64,000 bases of DNA from Pragia fontium DSM 5563 = ATCC 49100 (GTDB lineage: Bacteria > Pseudomonadota > Gammaproteobacteria > Enterobacterales > Enterobacteriaceae): contig NZ_FOLW01000004.1 in the NCBI RefSeq assembly GCF_900112475.1, forward strand, positions 26,872-90,871, read 5' to 3'. Below, piece after piece: positions 36,883-47,294 of this stretch. Both the position numbers and the translations under genes were made by a program. Within the stretch, counting starts at the first letter, position 1; the number at the start of each line of letters is the position of its first letter. The notes under the pieces were generated by a model. The model saw only the letters and a program-made list of their open reading frames with translations. It made no database searches and was not told where the DNA came from.

Positions 36883-37566
36883 ATGAATATCAAACCACTT
36901 ATGTTGGTGGCTTCTTTGGCTATCGTGTCCGGTAACGTTTTTGCCGATAATAATTTGGAAGGATATTACGCAGCCATTAAATTACTGCACGCAGAACAAT
37001 CTGCGAAAGATATGGATACCAGCAGCCGTCCCGGTGTTGGTAACTTTGTCAGCGGTGATGAGAAACATAATTTTTATAGCGGAGCCCTCTCTGCTGGCTA
37101 TCAGTATGGGAATGGCTGGCGCAGTGAAGGCGAGTATGTATTCAAGAAGAAAAGCGAATATACCAGCGGTTCAACCACCTTTGCCAGCAGTTATAATCAC
37201 CATAAAGTCGAAGCGCAGCGCCTGATGCTCAATGTGTTTCGCGACTACGAGTTAGGCTATAACGTTTCGGTGTATGGCACGCTGGGTCTGGGTGTGGCCA
37301 AAGTAAAATCTGAAGGTTGGCAGGGCAATACCTCTCGTCAGTATGCATCCAGCACGCAAAATAATCTGGCTTATTCAGCAGGGGCGGGGATCAGCTACAC
37401 CGCGCTGGAGCGCATCAGTGTTGATTTAGGCTATCGCTATGTCGATATGGGCAAAATTGAAAGTGGCTACAATAACTTCACCAATGCCCGTGGTTTGAAA
37501 GACGAACAAATGAAAGCACGTTTGGTTTCAAGTGAGGTTACTTTAGGTATGCGTTATCTGTTCTAA
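36883..37566 (+). CDS. Outer-membrane beta-barrel protein
   Basis: A 227-aa protein with a clear Sec signal peptide (about residues 1-21, ending GNVFADNN) and an amphipathic strand pattern ending in LGMRYLF with C-terminal Phe. The form is that of an eight-stranded OmpA/OmpX/Opa-like barrel (segments YGTLGLGVAKVKSEGW, LDLGYRY-like VDLGYRYVDMG). SD GAGGAAA lies before the ATG. It follows the adhesin secretion operon but is separated by hairpins, so it probably has its own promoter. The function (adhesion, serum resistance or general barrel) cannot be told from sequence. Confidence 0.85.
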   Translation: MNIKPLMLVASLAIVSGNVFADNNLEGYYAAIKLLHAEQSAKDMDTSSRPGVGNFVSGDEKHNFYSGALSAGYQYGNGWRSEGEYVFKKKSEYTSGSTTFASSYNHHKVEAQRLMLNVFRDYELGYNVSVYGTLGLGVAKVKSEGWQGNTSRQYASSTQNNLAYSAGAGISYTALERISVDLGYRYVDMGKIESGYNNFTNARGLKDEQMKARLVSSEVTLGMRYLF

Positions 37567-37621
37567 TTTATCTTAGCTTGGATCATTGCCTCTGCCCGGT
37601 GGCAGAGGCAATGAATAGCGC

Positions 37622-37780
37622 TTATTCCTTCGAGTTTTTCTGCTCAACACCCGGCTGTTTCATCTGTAAAAAACGGTATTTGGGTTCTTCAATCTTTTTC
37701 CGCCATGTCGGTGAACATAGCCAACATAACAGTGACAGTACCAGCAGAACTGACATCACAATCACGACGATAGTTAACAT
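37622..37780 (-). CDS. Small single-pass membrane protein (52 aa)
   Basis: A 52-codon gene starting with ATG at 37780, preceded by GGAG at 37786-37789 with a good spacing. Residues 2-22 (LTIVVIVMSVLLVLSLLCWL) form one membrane helix, followed by a short charged tail beginning CSPTWRKKIEEP. It starts 14 bp after the stop of the truncated cytochrome c gene on the same strand, so it was probably cotranscribed with it. The arrangement is reminiscent of small CcoQ-like subunits of cytochrome systems, but I do not recognise the family. Confidence 0.6.
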   Translation of the reverse strand: MLTIVVIVMSVLLVLSLLCWLCSPTWRKKIEEPKYRFLQMKQPGVEQKNSKE

Positions 37781-37794
37781 CTATTTTCTCCAAA

Positions 37795-38490
37795 TCAGGG
37801 ATGAGTATTCGCCGCTTTTTCTGGCTGATGTAAAGAACGAACATAGCTGGCAAGTGCCGCTCGTTGCGCCGCGCTCATCGTAGGGAAAGGTGGCATCGCG
37901 GTTCCCGGTACGCCTTGACGGAGCACACGATCGATCTCTTGTGCGTCCGGCTGTTGATGCAGAAAATCAAACGGAGCCGGTTTATACAGCGCCGCCGCCG
38001 GACCTTGGCCGTCGCCATTTACCCCGTGGCAACTGGTACAGTTATTCGCAAATAACTCAGCACCCTGAGCGATGCTGGCGGTGCTGAGTGCTTTGTTATC
38101 CGCTTTCGTCCGTAAGGTGGTTAACCAAGCGTAGATATCGGCAACCTGCTGTGGCGAGAGATCACGCCAGGCCGGCATGGAGGAACCCGCGACGCCATTA
38201 TGCAGAATAGTCGCGAAAGCCAGTGGATCATAACTAAAGGCAGTGAGATTGGTTGGTCGCGGCAGTAGGCTACGGGCTGCGACAGAATTCCCATCCGCCT
38301 GAGCACCGTGGCAGGCGGAACAATAGTTATTCCAGACGGTTTGCCCGCGCTGTTGGTCGCCGGTCGGCAGGGTGAGCGTAGTTAATACATCACCGGAGGC
38401 ACCCTTGAGCGTACGCGCTGGATTAGCTTGAATCTGATGAAGTTCACCGGGCGCATGCGCCCGGTGAACCGCTATGATGTTAGGTTTTAT
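37795..38490 (-). pseudogene. 5'-truncated dihaem cytochrome c
   Basis: The frame is open from an in-frame TAG at 38491-38493 to TGA at 37795, and it encodes two cytochrome c domains: CSACHG (38308-38322) with its axial-Met region SSMPAWRD, and CTSCHG (38026-38040) with TAMPPFP. The only in-frame ATG (38178) would remove the first haem site, and no GTG or TTG start exists upstream, nor a signal peptide. The 5' part therefore appears to be missing, lost where a perfect palindrome (38442-38469) and the tehB end now lie. The intact parent may have been a longer membrane or periplasmic oxidoreductase subunit; its identity is unknown. Confidence 0.7.
38442..38469. terminator. 28-bp perfect palindrome after tehB
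   Basis: Bases 38442-38469 read identically on both strands (arm GTTCACCGGGCGCA). It lies about 45 bp beyond the tehB stop, inside the open frame of the truncated cytochrome. It may act as a tehB terminator, although there is no T-run, and it marks the likely break point of the cytochrome gene. Confidence 0.6.
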
Positions 38491-38512
38491 CTATGAGATC
38501 GGACTTAAAGGT

Positions 38513-39376
38513 CTAGTCTATTTTTCGTGCTAACAGCGTTGCAAAACGTAGGGTTAGGCGGTTACCGTCGGAATCAGTTTTATGTAGCTGACCGACATCT
38601 TCGTTATATTTAACGATTTGCCAATTCTGATAGTACCTTTTTAATTCATCCGGCTGGAAGGTAAAAGGGAATGGCATTGGACATGGATAGTCTTTGGTAT
38701 CCATGGCGGCAACAATTAAGTTATATCCCCCGATTGCGGTACACTTTTGCATGTTATCGATTAATGCAGGGATCCTGTCCGGATGAAGAAACATCAATAC
38801 CACGGTAGAGAGAATAAAATCGTAGTGACCGGCAAAATCGATACGGTTTAAATCGTTCACGCTAGCGGTAATATTTGATAGATTTTCTTGCTGTATCAAG
38901 TTATTAAGGTCATCAATGCTGGTGGAATGATTATCCCAAGCGCTGACCTCAAACCCCTTGAGATTTAAGTAGAGCGCATTACGGCCACGACCACAGCCTA
39001 AATCCAGCGCTTTACCCGGAGGGATCAGCTTCACGGCTTCAACCACTTCAGAGTGGGTCTGAGTCAACTGATATTTTTTACTAAAATACTCTTCAGCGGT
39101 GCAGTAAAAGGCTAACTGACACTGCATATCTTCGGAGTAGGAAGCAATCCGATGCCACTGTTGGGGCTCAACAAAAGGCGTATCGCTCTCGGGAGTAAAA
39201 ACCAGTGTCTCGGTAGTTTCACCGGATTCGGTCATGATGGCGAAATTTAAGCTGCCTTTTAGTATCGTTAATTTAGCCCAAGTTCCGGGCTTAGTGTTGT
39301 GTTGCCGGGTAAAGCTTACCGGCAGATTTTCACTATTCCATACGGGCATGGTTTTATAACATAATAATTCTTTCAT
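38513..39376 (-). CDS. tehB: Tellurite-resistance SAM-dependent methyltransferase, long form
   Basis: A 287-aa protein with an N-terminal cupin-like DUF1971 domain (about 1-95; [11 protein letters not shown]) fused to a TehB class I methyltransferase (about 100-287). The SAM motif [14 protein letters not shown] is clear. The layout matches Haemophilus influenzae TehB rather than the shorter E. coli form. I choose the ATG at 39376 (MKELLCYK) because AGGA is eight bases upstream and it aligns with Haemophilus TehB; an alternative ATG is three codons earlier. It follows norW by 37 bp in the same direction and may be cotranscribed, joining nitric oxide and tellurite/oxidant detoxification. Confidence 0.92.
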   Translation of the reverse strand: MKELLCYKTMPVWNSENLPVSFTRQHNTKPGTWAKLTILKGSLNFAIMTESGETTETLVFTPESDTPFVEPQQWHRIASYSEDMQCQLAFYCTAEEYFSKKYQLTQTHSEVVEAVKLIPPGKALDLGCGRGRNALYLNLKGFEVSAWDNHSTSIDDLNNLIQQENLSNITASVNDLNRIDFAGHYDFILSTVVLMFLHPDRIPALIDNMQKCTAIGGYNLIVAAMDTKDYPCPMPFPFTFQPDELKRYYQNWQIVKYNEDVGQLHKTDSDGNRLTLRFATLLARKID

Positions 39377-39413
39377 AGGTGACATCCTGTTTCCCCGTCC
39401 AGGGGCGCGATAA

Positions 39414-40547
39414 TTAAAAAGTCAGCTCACGTAATAAGATAAAAGCCTGTGGCGTATGGCTTTCACTGGTGATAAAAGCGCGAAGTTGCTGTAAACGATC
39501 GAAACCTCGAGCAACCATTCCAGAATGACTCAACGCTATCTCCCAATTGAGATCTTGGCGATGGGTTTCACCGGCTAAAAACAGCGGTAGGTCAGGGGTT
39601 TTTACTTTGGTCAGCATGTTTGGCAGCCGTAATTTCTCCGTTGCACCCAGTAGATTTTTCGCCAGCGTTATGGCTGCCAATTGAATTGGTTGCAGAAAAG
39701 GCTGCACTTTGCCTTCCACTTCGGCGCAATCGCCCAGAGCATAAATATCAGTATCTGAGGTTTGTAATTGGCTATTAACCTGAATACCGCAATCTGTAGC
39801 TAATCCGGCTGCGGTAGCCAGTGAAATATTAGGTTTAAGGCCAATGGCAGCAATAACGGCATCCACGTTAGTGACGAGTCCGTTACGTAGCGTCGCTTTA
39901 ATGCCATTAGTGGTTTTTTCTATGCTGGTAAGTTCATTATTCAGGGCTAGCTGAATCCCTATTTGGCTAAATTTATGGGTTAAACGGCTGCTGAGTTCTG
40001 CCGGCATAACCAGAGATAGTAAGCTATGAGCACGGTCAACTAATATCACTTGTTTACCCGCACGCTGTAGATCCATCGCCAGTTCACTACCTATCAGACC
40101 GGCGCCCAGTACCATGACTTTTTCTGCTGTCTGCAACCGATCCTGATGTTGTCGGTATTCATCCTGACTGTTGAAGGTGATTATCGAATCGTCTCCCGAA
40201 ACAGAGGGGACGATAGCCTGTGCACCGGTTGCCAACACCAGCTTTTGATAGCTGGTGTGCTGATTGCCGCATACTATCTGTTTAATATGACGATCAATCA
40301 TGGTTACCCGCGTGTTGGCATACAGCGTGATATTATTTTCCTGAGCAAATTGTTCTGCTGATTGACGCGTTAGGTCATCAGCACACTGTTTCAAACTGAA
40401 TACATGGCTTAAATCCGGTTTGTTGTATTCATCACAGTTGTCTGCCGCAATTAAGGTAATGGCTACCTGCTTATTGAGCCTGCGGATATTTTTCACCAGT
40501 TGGCGCGCAGCAAAACCGGAACCAATAATAACAAGATTATTTTCCAT
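39414..40547 (-). CDS. norW: Nitric oxide reductase FAD:NAD(+) oxidoreductase
   Basis: NorW (377 aa) passes electrons from NADH to the rubredoxin domain of NorV. The N-terminal FAD-binding GSGFAA motif is at residues 9-14, the NAD-binding [15 protein letters not shown] is near 145-160, and the second FAD motif [11 protein letters not shown] is near 265. The length equals E. coli NorW. It starts 11 bp after norV, forming the norVW operon. Cytoplasmic, for anaerobic NO detoxification. Confidence 0.95.
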   Translation of the reverse strand: MENNLVIIGSGFAARQLVKNIRRLNKQVAITLIAADNCDEYNKPDLSHVFSLKQCADDLTRQSAEQFAQENNITLYANTRVTMIDRHIKQIVCGNQHTSYQKLVLATGAQAIVPSVSGDDSIITFNSQDEYRQHQDRLQTAEKVMVLGAGLIGSELAMDLQRAGKQVILVDRAHSLLSLVMPAELSSRLTHKFSQIGIQLALNNELTSIEKTTNGIKATLRNGLVTNVDAVIAAIGLKPNISLATAAGLATDCGIQVNSQLQTSDTDIYALGDCAEVEGKVQPFLQPIQLAAITLAKNLLGATEKLRLPNMLTKVKTPDLPLFLAGETHRQDLNWEIALSHSGMVARGFDRLQQLRAFITSESHTPQAFILLRELTF

Positions 40548-40558
40548 TATGTCCTCCG

Positions 40559-41989
40559 TTACATTGGATCAAAGACTGATTTACCCAATGCGCAAGCAGG
40601 GCATAGGAATGATTCTGGTACATCGGACCATGAGGTTCCTGGTGCTACGTTTTGTAGCGGTTCGCCCAGCGCAGGGTCATAAACCCACTGACAAACGCTG
40701 CATATCATACAAACGCCAGTACTGGCCGCCGTTATTTCAGATTTATTGGCGTTGTTGGTCGATGAAATTAATGGCGCTGGAGTGTTTAGCGGGTGCAGCG
40801 CCCATTCCCGGGCAATTTTACCGCCGTGCTCGCGACATTCTTCCAGTGCACTACAGTCAGGACGCCATTTAGCTTTAAGAGAGAGGGATATATTAAATCC
40901 GGCATCCATCAAACGTGTTTGAATACGATCGACGGCACCGCCGGTCCAGCCAAAACTGCCAAAAGCGGAAGCTCTTTTATGACGAAAGCGCAAACCGGCC
41001 AGTTCTTCCAGCATACCGGCAACTTTGGGCATCATAACGTTATTCATGGTTGATGAACCGACCAGTACACCTTTGGAACGGAATATCTGAGTTAATATCT
41101 CGTTTTTATCGTGGCGGGAAATATTATAGATTTTTACCGCCACTGCCGGATCAGTTTCATGAATCCCCTGAGCAATGGCATCAGCCATCATGCGGGTATT
41201 AGAAGACATGGTATCGTAGAAAATAGTGATGCGATCTTCCTGATAATCCGCCGCCCACTCGAGATATTTTTCTACAATTTGGGTTGGGTTCTTACGCCAT
41301 ACAATACCGTGCGATGTCGCGATCATGGATACCGGCAAATTAAAACCGAGAATTTCATGAATTTTAGGTGCGACGAGCGGGCTAAAAGGCGTCAGGATAT
41401 TGGCATAGTAACGGATACACTGTTCATACAGTTCAGTCTGATCGACTTCATCGTTAAACAGGTGTTCATCGCAATAGTGCTGACCGAAAGCATCATTACT
41501 GAATAACACCGCGTCTTCGGTCATATAGGTCATCATGCTATCAGGCCAGTGCAGCATTGGTGTTTCGACAAAAATCAGCTGCTTGCCATTACCAATATCC
41601 AGCGAATCGCCGGTTTTCACCGTGTGGAAATTCCATTCAGGATGGTGATGGTGGCCATTGATCGAGTCGATAGCATTGGTGGTGCAATAAATAGGGGTAT
41701 TAGGGATTCGAGCCATCAGCTCGCTTAATGCGCCCGCGTGGTCTTCTTCTGCATGGTTGATAATGATGTAGTCGAGAGTATTAAGATCGATTTCTTGCTC
41801 CAGATTAGCGACAAAATCCCGGCTAAATTTCTTATCTACGGTATCAATCAGTACATTTTTACCTTCACGGATCAGATAGCTGTTATAGCTGCTCCCTTGA
41901 GTCGTTTGGTATTCCGTGCCGTGAAAATCACGCACTTCCCAGTCCCTTTGTCCAACCCAACTGATATTGTTTTTAACTTGAATCGCCAT
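40559..41989 (-). CDS. norV: Anaerobic nitric oxide reductase flavorubredoxin
   Basis: NorV (476 aa) reduces NO to N2O at a diiron centre. The metallo-beta-lactamase-like domain carries the iron ligands in NHAEEDHAG (His79, Glu81, Asp83). A flavodoxin domain follows ([19 protein letters not shown] near 250-270), then a C-terminal rubredoxin domain with C-x2-C pairs MICSVC and LCPAC. The order and length match E. coli NorV. It is transcribed from a sigma-54 type promoter (42035-42050) under the divergent regulator NorR. Confidence 0.96.
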   Translation of the reverse strand: MAIQVKNNISWVGQRDWEVRDFHGTEYQTTQGSSYNSYLIREGKNVLIDTVDKKFSRDFVANLEQEIDLNTLDYIIINHAEEDHAGALSELMARIPNTPIYCTTNAIDSINGHHHHPEWNFHTVKTGDSLDIGNGKQLIFVETPMLHWPDSMMTYMTEDAVLFSNDAFGQHYCDEHLFNDEVDQTELYEQCIRYYANILTPFSPLVAPKIHEILGFNLPVSMIATSHGIVWRKNPTQIVEKYLEWAADYQEDRITIFYDTMSSNTRMMADAIAQGIHETDPAVAVKIYNISRHDKNEILTQIFRSKGVLVGSSTMNNVMMPKVAGMLEELAGLRFRHKRASAFGSFGWTGGAVDRIQTRLMDAGFNISLSLKAKWRPDCSALEECREHGGKIAREWALHPLNTPAPLISSTNNANKSEITAASTGVCMICSVCQWVYDPALGEPLQNVAPGTSWSDVPESFLCPACALGKSVFDPM

Positions 41990-42034
41990 GGTGGTTTCCT
42001 AAATTAACATTAAATGGTTTCCTTCTATGGTTAT

Positions 42035-42050
42035 TGCAAACTACATGCCA
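42035..42050 (-). promoter_or_regulatory. Sigma-54 promoter of norVW
   Basis: On the minus strand the sequence reads TGGCAT-GTAGT-TTGCA, with GG and GC dinucleotides spaced as in the -24/-12 consensus TGGCAC-N5-TTGCA. It lies about 50 bp upstream of the norV start, facing it. NorR is an AAA+ sigma-54 activator, which fits. Confidence 0.85.
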
Positions 42051-42092
42051 ACTATTATTTAATTGATTTTTATAATAATTAAAAAGCTATTA

Positions 42093-42148
42093 GTCATTTT
42101 GACAATGCAGTATGATTGTCAAAATGACTATAACTGTGTCGAAATGAC
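42093..42148. promoter_or_regulatory. Three NorR enhancer sites
   Basis: GTCATTTTGAC (42093-42103), GTCAAAATGAC (42118-42128) and GTCGAAATGAC (42138-42148) match the NorR core GTCA-N3-TGAC. Three sites in the norR-norV gap are also the arrangement known in E. coli, needed for NorR hexamer assembly. The last site ends six bases before the norR start, which suggests negative autoregulation. Confidence 0.88.
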
Positions 42149-42153
42149 AAATT

Positions 42154-43695
42154 ATGAACTTATCAATTCAATCTTTGGCTAATATTGCAATCGAATTACA
42201 GCATGGGCTGTCCGGGCAAGATCGTTTTCAACGGCTGATTAGCAGCGTAAGAGAGCTATTACAGTGCGATGCATCGGCATTATTACGCTATGAAAATCAG
42301 CAGTTCAGGCCGTTAGCTATCGACGGTTTATCACCGGATGTTCTCGGTCGGCGATTTGCTCTTTCAGCTCATCCCCGACTGGAAGCCATTGCCCGTGCCG
42401 GTAACGTGGTACGTTTCCCGGCCGATAGCCATTTACCCGATCCTTATGATGGTTTGATACCCGGTCACGATGAGCTTAAAGTTCATGCCTGTGTAGGATT
42501 ACCTCTGTTTGCCGATCAGGAATTAATCGGTGCATTGACGTTTGACAGCCTGAATCCGGCGCAGTTTGACGTATTCAGTGATGAGGAGCTTTGGTTGATC
42601 GGTGCTTTAGCATCGTCAGCGCTAAACAATGCGCTTTTGGTTTCTATGTTGGAAAAACAGGCGCTGCCCACCTCTGGTGAGGCCGATCTCAGAAAACAGA
42701 GTGTGTATCGCGCCGATGAGGAGATGGTGGGGCTTTCTAAACCAATGCAGCAGCTTCAGCATGAGATTAATGTGGTTGCCAGCTCAGACCTGAATGTGTT
42801 GATTACCGGTGAAACGGGAGTCGGTAAAGAACTGGTGGCTAATGCGGTACACCGTTTATCGCCTCGAGCGGCTAAACCCATGGTATATTTGAACTGTGCG
42901 GCATTGCCTGAAAGCGTAGCGGAAAGTGAGCTGTTTGGTCATGTTAAAGGTGCGTTTACCGGAGCGATACATAACCGAACCGGTAAGTTTGAAATGGCGG
43001 ATAACAGCACGTTGTTTCTGGATGAGATCGGTGAGCTGTCGCTGGTACTTCAGGCTAAACTCTTGCGGGTGATTCAATATGGCGATTTGCAACGGGTAGG
43101 GGAAGATAGTACCAAGCGGGTTAATGTACGAATTCTTGCTGCAACCAACTGTGACCTCAAGCAAGCGGTGGTTGAGGGGCGTTTTCGAGTCGATCTTTTT
43201 CATCGCTTAAGCGTATTTCCGCTTTATGTTCCGCCATTGCGGGACAGAAAAGGTGATGTTGTGTTATTGGCGGGATTCTTTGTCGAGCAGATTCGCAATA
43301 AATTGGGGCTAACACAGCTTAGCCTTCCCCCAGATACGCTTGCCATGTTGGAAAGTTATAACTGGCCGGGTAACGTACGTGAGATGAGACATGCCATTGA
43401 ACGAGCGGCCGTTTTAGCCAGAGCGGCACAAAATCAAAGTGAGGTGTTACTGTATCGCTATCTGTTTAATTTACCGATATCTGAGTGTAAAGAAGAGACA
43501 AAAAGTAGCGTTACAGCGACGGTAGATGCCCCATTATCATTAAATCTTCAGCAGGCGACACAGGACTTTCAACGCCGGACTATCGCTAAAACATTGCAGG
43601 ATAATCAGATGAACTGGTCCGCCAGTGCAAGAGCGTTAGGCCTTGATGTCGGCAATTTGCATCGCTTAGCAAAACGACTGGGAATGAAGGCATAG
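42154..43695 (+). CDS. norR: NO-responsive sigma-54 transcriptional activator
   Basis: NorR (513 aa) has an N-terminal GAF domain (about 1-170) that binds NO at a mononuclear iron, a central AAA+ domain with Walker A GETGVGKE near residue 219, the sigma-54-contact loop GAFTGA near 266 and Walker [10 protein letters not shown], and a C-terminal Fis-type helix-turn-helix (about 470-513; [24 protein letters not shown]). It is divergent from norVW. The start codon has a poor ribosome site, in keeping with low expression of a regulator. Confidence 0.95.
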   Translation: MNLSIQSLANIAIELQHGLSGQDRFQRLISSVRELLQCDASALLRYENQQFRPLAIDGLSPDVLGRRFALSAHPRLEAIARAGNVVRFPADSHLPDPYDGLIPGHDELKVHACVGLPLFADQELIGALTFDSLNPAQFDVFSDEELWLIGALASSALNNALLVSMLEKQALPTSGEADLRKQSVYRADEEMVGLSKPMQQLQHEINVVASSDLNVLITGETGVGKELVANAVHRLSPRAAKPMVYLNCAALPESVAESELFGHVKGAFTGAIHNRTGKFEMADNSTLFLDEIGELSLVLQAKLLRVIQYGDLQRVGEDSTKRVNVRILAATNCDLKQAVVEGRFRVDLFHRLSVFPLYVPPLRDRKGDVVLLAGFFVEQIRNKLGLTQLSLPPDTLAMLESYNWPGNVREMRHAIERAAVLARAAQNQSEVLLYRYLFNLPISECKEETKSSVTATVDAPLSLNLQQATQDFQRRTIAKTLQDNQMNWSASARALGLDVGNLHRLAKRLGMKA

Positions 43696-43910
43696 CGTTA
43701 GCAAGTATCTTACGGTGGCCTAAACCGAGTTTGCTATATTGATAACGGTGCTATTATAACTGTCATTGATCCTTTAAGGGTTCAGACTACCGGTTCACAT
43801 ACCAAGAACAAGCGCCACATTGTGAATCTGACTGGAGATTGCCTGCAGATTTTAGATGGATTTTTATTTCTGTTGCTATGGCAATGGCTACACTCATGTA
43901 AGGTCCCGCT

Positions 43911-45788
43911 ATGTGTAAAAATACCACAGTAAAACACGCCCCTTTCGGTACGCTGCTGGGTTATGCGCCCGGTGGTGTAGCCATTTACTCCTCGGATTAT
44001 GATTCGATAGAAAATCTGGATAAGCTTGATGACGCTTCATTTAGAAGCTATCGAGATAATGAGTATATGGGCTATAAGTGGCAGTGCGTCGAGTTTGCCC
44101 GTCGTTTTCTTTACCTTAACTACGGAACGGTCTTTACCGATGTCAGAATGGCCTATGAGATCTTCTCATTACGCTATTTACGTCAGGTAGTAAACGATAA
44201 TATTCTGCCTCTGCAAGCGTTTGCCAACGGCTGTGAACGATTACCGGTCGCGGGGTCTTTGTTGATCTGGCAGCAGGGCGGTGAATTTGAACATACCGGG
44301 CACGTGGCGATCATCACTCAGGTACTGGCCGATCGGGTACGAGTGGTGGAGCAGAATGTGATCCATAGTCCGTTACCTGCGGGGCAGCAGTGGACGCGTG
44401 AATTAGCACTGATTCATCAGGATGGAAAATACTTTATTCAGGACAGTTTTGACGATACTGAAATTCTGGGCTGGATGATCCAGACCGAGGACAGCCAATA
44501 CAGTCTACCGCAGCCGCAGATCTCGGCACCTTATCTGACCATTCATAGCGAACGCGTTGCCAATCAAGGGCAGTTTAACGGTGCATGGCTGAACGAACAG
44601 GACTCACTGGAACATGCCTATATACAATCGAACCATGGGCATGTGTTTAACGCCGATCCATACCGCTATTTTACTATTTCCCAAAGTGCTGAGCAGGAGT
44701 TGATCCATGCGACCAACGAACTGCATCTCATGTATTTACACGCCACCGATAAAGTGTTGAAAGATGACAATCTGTTGGCGCTGTTTGATATTCCTGAAGC
44801 ACTGTGGCCTCGACTGAGGTTGTCATGGCAGCGCCGTCGCCATCATATGATCACTGGGCGTCTTGATTTCTGCATGGATGAGCGCGGTCTTAAAGTGTAT
44901 GAATACAATGCTGATTCAGCCTCCTGTCATGCCGAAACCGGACTGATACTGGGAAAATGGGCGCAGCAGGCCGGAGGTGTACTGGGCGATGATCCGGGAA
45001 GATATCTGCTTGATGCGCTAGCGGATGCCTGGAAGCATAGCGACGCACGGCCATTTGTTCATATCCTTCAGGATCATGACGATGAGGAGAGCTATCACGC
45101 TCAGTTTATGCAGCGAGCACTAACCAAGGCGGGCTTCGCCAGTAAAATCCTGCACGGTCTGGATGAACTACAGTGGGAATCCGCTGGTTTATTAGTAGAT
45201 GGCGATAATCGACCAGTGAACTGCGTTTGGAAAACCTGGGCATGGGAAACTGCATTGGAGCAGTTGCGGGTAGAGAGCGAGGAAGATCACGCCGCGCTGC
45301 CTATTCGCACCGGACATCCGAAAAATAATGTACGGCTGATTGATGTGCTGTTGCGCCCTGAAGTGATGGTATTTGAGCCGCTGTGGACGGTTATCCCCAG
45401 TAATAAAGCGATTTTGCCGGTGCTCTGGTCGCTGTTCCCACATCATCGTTACCTGCTGGATGCAGATTTTGAGCTGAACGCGGAGCTGGAGCAGAGTGGG
45501 TACGCGGTCAAGCCGATTGCCGGACGCTGCGGTAATAATATCGGACTGATTAGTCACGATGAGCAGGTGCTGGATGAAACCTCCGGAAAATTCTCCGGAC
45601 AGAAAAATATCTACCAACAGCTATGGTGCTTGCCTGAGGTCGATGGACGTTATATTCAACTGTGTACTTTCACCGTTGGCGGTCACTATGGCGGTGTTTG
45701 TGTACGTTCTGAGAACGGTCTGGTAATTAAGAAAGAGAGTGATATAGACCCGTTGCGGGTGATGGATGATGGGGATTTTGTTTGTTAG
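43911..45788 (+). CDS. gss: Bifunctional glutathionylspermidine synthetase/amidase
   Basis: Gss (625 aa; E. coli 619) joins glutathione and spermidine with ATP in its C-terminal ATP-grasp domain, and cleaves the product in its N-terminal CHAP-type amidase domain. The amidase nucleophile is Cys59 in KWQCVEFARRF, the same position as in E. coli, with the histidine in GHVAIITQ. The synthetase domain (about 200-620) shows KVYEYNADSASCH, KTWAWETA and VKPIAGRCGNNI. Start ATG at 43911 follows an AAGG site. The gene is apparently monocistronic. The 215 bp upstream show no further gene. Confidence 0.96.
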   Translation: MCKNTTVKHAPFGTLLGYAPGGVAIYSSDYDSIENLDKLDDASFRSYRDNEYMGYKWQCVEFARRFLYLNYGTVFTDVRMAYEIFSLRYLRQVVNDNILPLQAFANGCERLPVAGSLLIWQQGGEFEHTGHVAIITQVLADRVRVVEQNVIHSPLPAGQQWTRELALIHQDGKYFIQDSFDDTEILGWMIQTEDSQYSLPQPQISAPYLTIHSERVANQGQFNGAWLNEQDSLEHAYIQSNHGHVFNADPYRYFTISQSAEQELIHATNELHLMYLHATDKVLKDDNLLALFDIPEALWPRLRLSWQRRRHHMITGRLDFCMDERGLKVYEYNADSASCHAETGLILGKWAQQAGGVLGDDPGRYLLDALADAWKHSDARPFVHILQDHDDEESYHAQFMQRALTKAGFASKILHGLDELQWESAGLLVDGDNRPVNCVWKTWAWETALEQLRVESEEDHAALPIRTGHPKNNVRLIDVLLRPEVMVFEPLWTVIPSNKAILPVLWSLFPHHRYLLDADFELNAELEQSGYAVKPIAGRCGNNIGLISHDEQVLDETSGKFSGQKNIYQQLWCLPEVDGRYIQLCTFTVGGHYGGVCVRSENGLVIKKESDIDPLRVMDDGDFVC

Positions 45789-45875
45789 GTTAGATAACGT
45801 GTTACAGCGAGCATGAATAGCTGATTTTTTGTTATGGTAAGTTTTCAATAAGTATTAAACGACAAGGATTTCGTA

Positions 45876-46871
45876 ATGAGAAATTATAAATTTTTGACCA
45901 AGTCTTTTTTTATGTTAGCTGCTTTTTCCATATGTATATCCGTTACCGCCTGCGATCAAGCTGACCAATCCGGAGAGGTAAGCACCGAGAGTTTGAGTAG
46001 CGCTCGAGCGAAATTTAAGACGGATATTGTCGATACCAGCTTTCAAGGAGATGGTGAGCCAGCAACGCCCCCGGCAGATATCTTTTCATTAGTCCGCTAT
46101 CCTGCCAAAGACGGCAATATGGCGGCTTTTCTTACGCCTGACCCACAGGATGGGAAAAAACATCCGGCGGTGATTTGGTTAATTGGTGGATACGGCGGCA
46201 TTGGTCACGATGATTATTTCTGGGCAGAGCAGCCTAGAGATAACGACCAAACCGGTAGTGCATTCAGAAAGTCGGGGTTAGTTATGATGGTGCCGAGTTT
46301 TCGGGGCGAAAATAACAATCCAGGAAAATATGAAATGTTCTATGGTGAAATAGATGATTTAGAGTCTGCCAGACAGTATCTAGCCTCACTGCCGTATGTT
46401 GACCCAAACAGAATTTATTTAGCGGGACATAGCACGGGTGGTACGCGCGTTTTGCTGGGTAGCGAAGCTCTAACCGGTTTCAGGGCTGCCTTTTCACTGG
46501 GGGGCATTCCCGATTTGAAAAGCCGTATTGAAATGGGAAAAATGATGGTTGAAGTTCCATTTAATCAAAATAACCTGGAAGAATTTCGTCTTCGTTCCCC
46601 TGGTGTATTTGTGACATCAATAAAATCACCAACTTTTTATTTTGAAGGCGAAGAGTATTACTGGCCGGAGTTTGATGATTTAAAAACGGTGGCGAAAGAT
46701 AACAAGATTCCTCTGTATATCTATAAAATTGATGGTGCTGACCACTTCAATATTATTAGTCCAGTGACTGAATTGATTGCGCATAAAATCTTGAGGGATA
46801 CTGACGAAAAGGTAAATATCTCGTTTAGTAAGGAAGATATCGAAAACATCAGGAATGATATTTTTCGTTAA
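45876..46871 (+). CDS. Alpha/beta-hydrolase lipoprotein
   Basis: A 331-aa exported protein. The signal peptide ends in a lipobox SVTAC (Cys26), so it is likely lipid-anchored. The mature part is an alpha/beta-hydrolase of the dienelactone-hydrolase/prolyl-oligopeptidase kind: the HPAVIWLIGGYGG strand-loop for the oxyanion hole, the nucleophile elbow GHSTGG, and a candidate catalytic His in GADHFNII. The acid is not obvious. AAGGA precedes the ATG. Role and substrate unknown; an envelope esterase or peptidase is plausible. It follows gss by 87 bp, but nothing ties it to that pathway. Confidence 0.8.
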   Translation: MRNYKFLTKSFFMLAAFSICISVTACDQADQSGEVSTESLSSARAKFKTDIVDTSFQGDGEPATPPADIFSLVRYPAKDGNMAAFLTPDPQDGKKHPAVIWLIGGYGGIGHDDYFWAEQPRDNDQTGSAFRKSGLVMMVPSFRGENNNPGKYEMFYGEIDDLESARQYLASLPYVDPNRIYLAGHSTGGTRVLLGSEALTGFRAAFSLGGIPDLKSRIEMGKMMVEVPFNQNNLEEFRLRSPGVFVTSIKSPTFYFEGEEYYWPEFDDLKTVAKDNKIPLYIYKIDGADHFNIISPVTELIAHKILRDTDEKVNISFSKEDIENIRNDIFR

Positions 46872-46960
46872 TTTTTTGAAGTGAAATAGCATCTTTACTG
46901 TCGTCATAAATCATCCAAAGATGTCATAGACAGTAAAACTAACTACACATTAAACTGTTT

Positions 46961-46997
<37 letters not shown>

Positions 46998-47098
46998 GTA
47001 TTGAATTTAAATTAATTTATTTAATTTTTCTTTATTTGTACTTAAATGTGTACTCATTTTTTGGGGGGGGGCACATCTTTATAGAGGGCAATGCAAGG

Positions 47099-47122
47099 CC
47101 ACCTCTCTTAGAGGTGGTATTT
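47099..47122 (+). terminator. Intrinsic terminator
   Basis: CCACCTCT-CTT-AGAGGTGG (8-bp stem, three-base loop) followed by TATTTTA. It lies beyond the lipoprotein gene, the (TATC)9 repeat and the G9 tract, and could terminate rightward transcription. The remaining sequence to 47294 is AT-rich without genes. Confidence 0.75.
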
Positions 47123-47294
47123 TACTTATGCCAGTATTATATAAAGTTATCTTTTGTTAAATAATGACAATTAAGGTTTACTAATTAGATTTATTTTAAC
47201 CCAATTAATAATGGCGATTCTAATTAATATACTAAAGTTTATAAAATCCATATTTTTCATTATGCTTAACGATATTCCCATAATTAGTCGACCA

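Noticed and set aside
45192..45617. 141-codon minus-strand frame inside gss
   Set aside because: It lies wholly antisense to a well-conserved enzyme domain and has no recognisable features.
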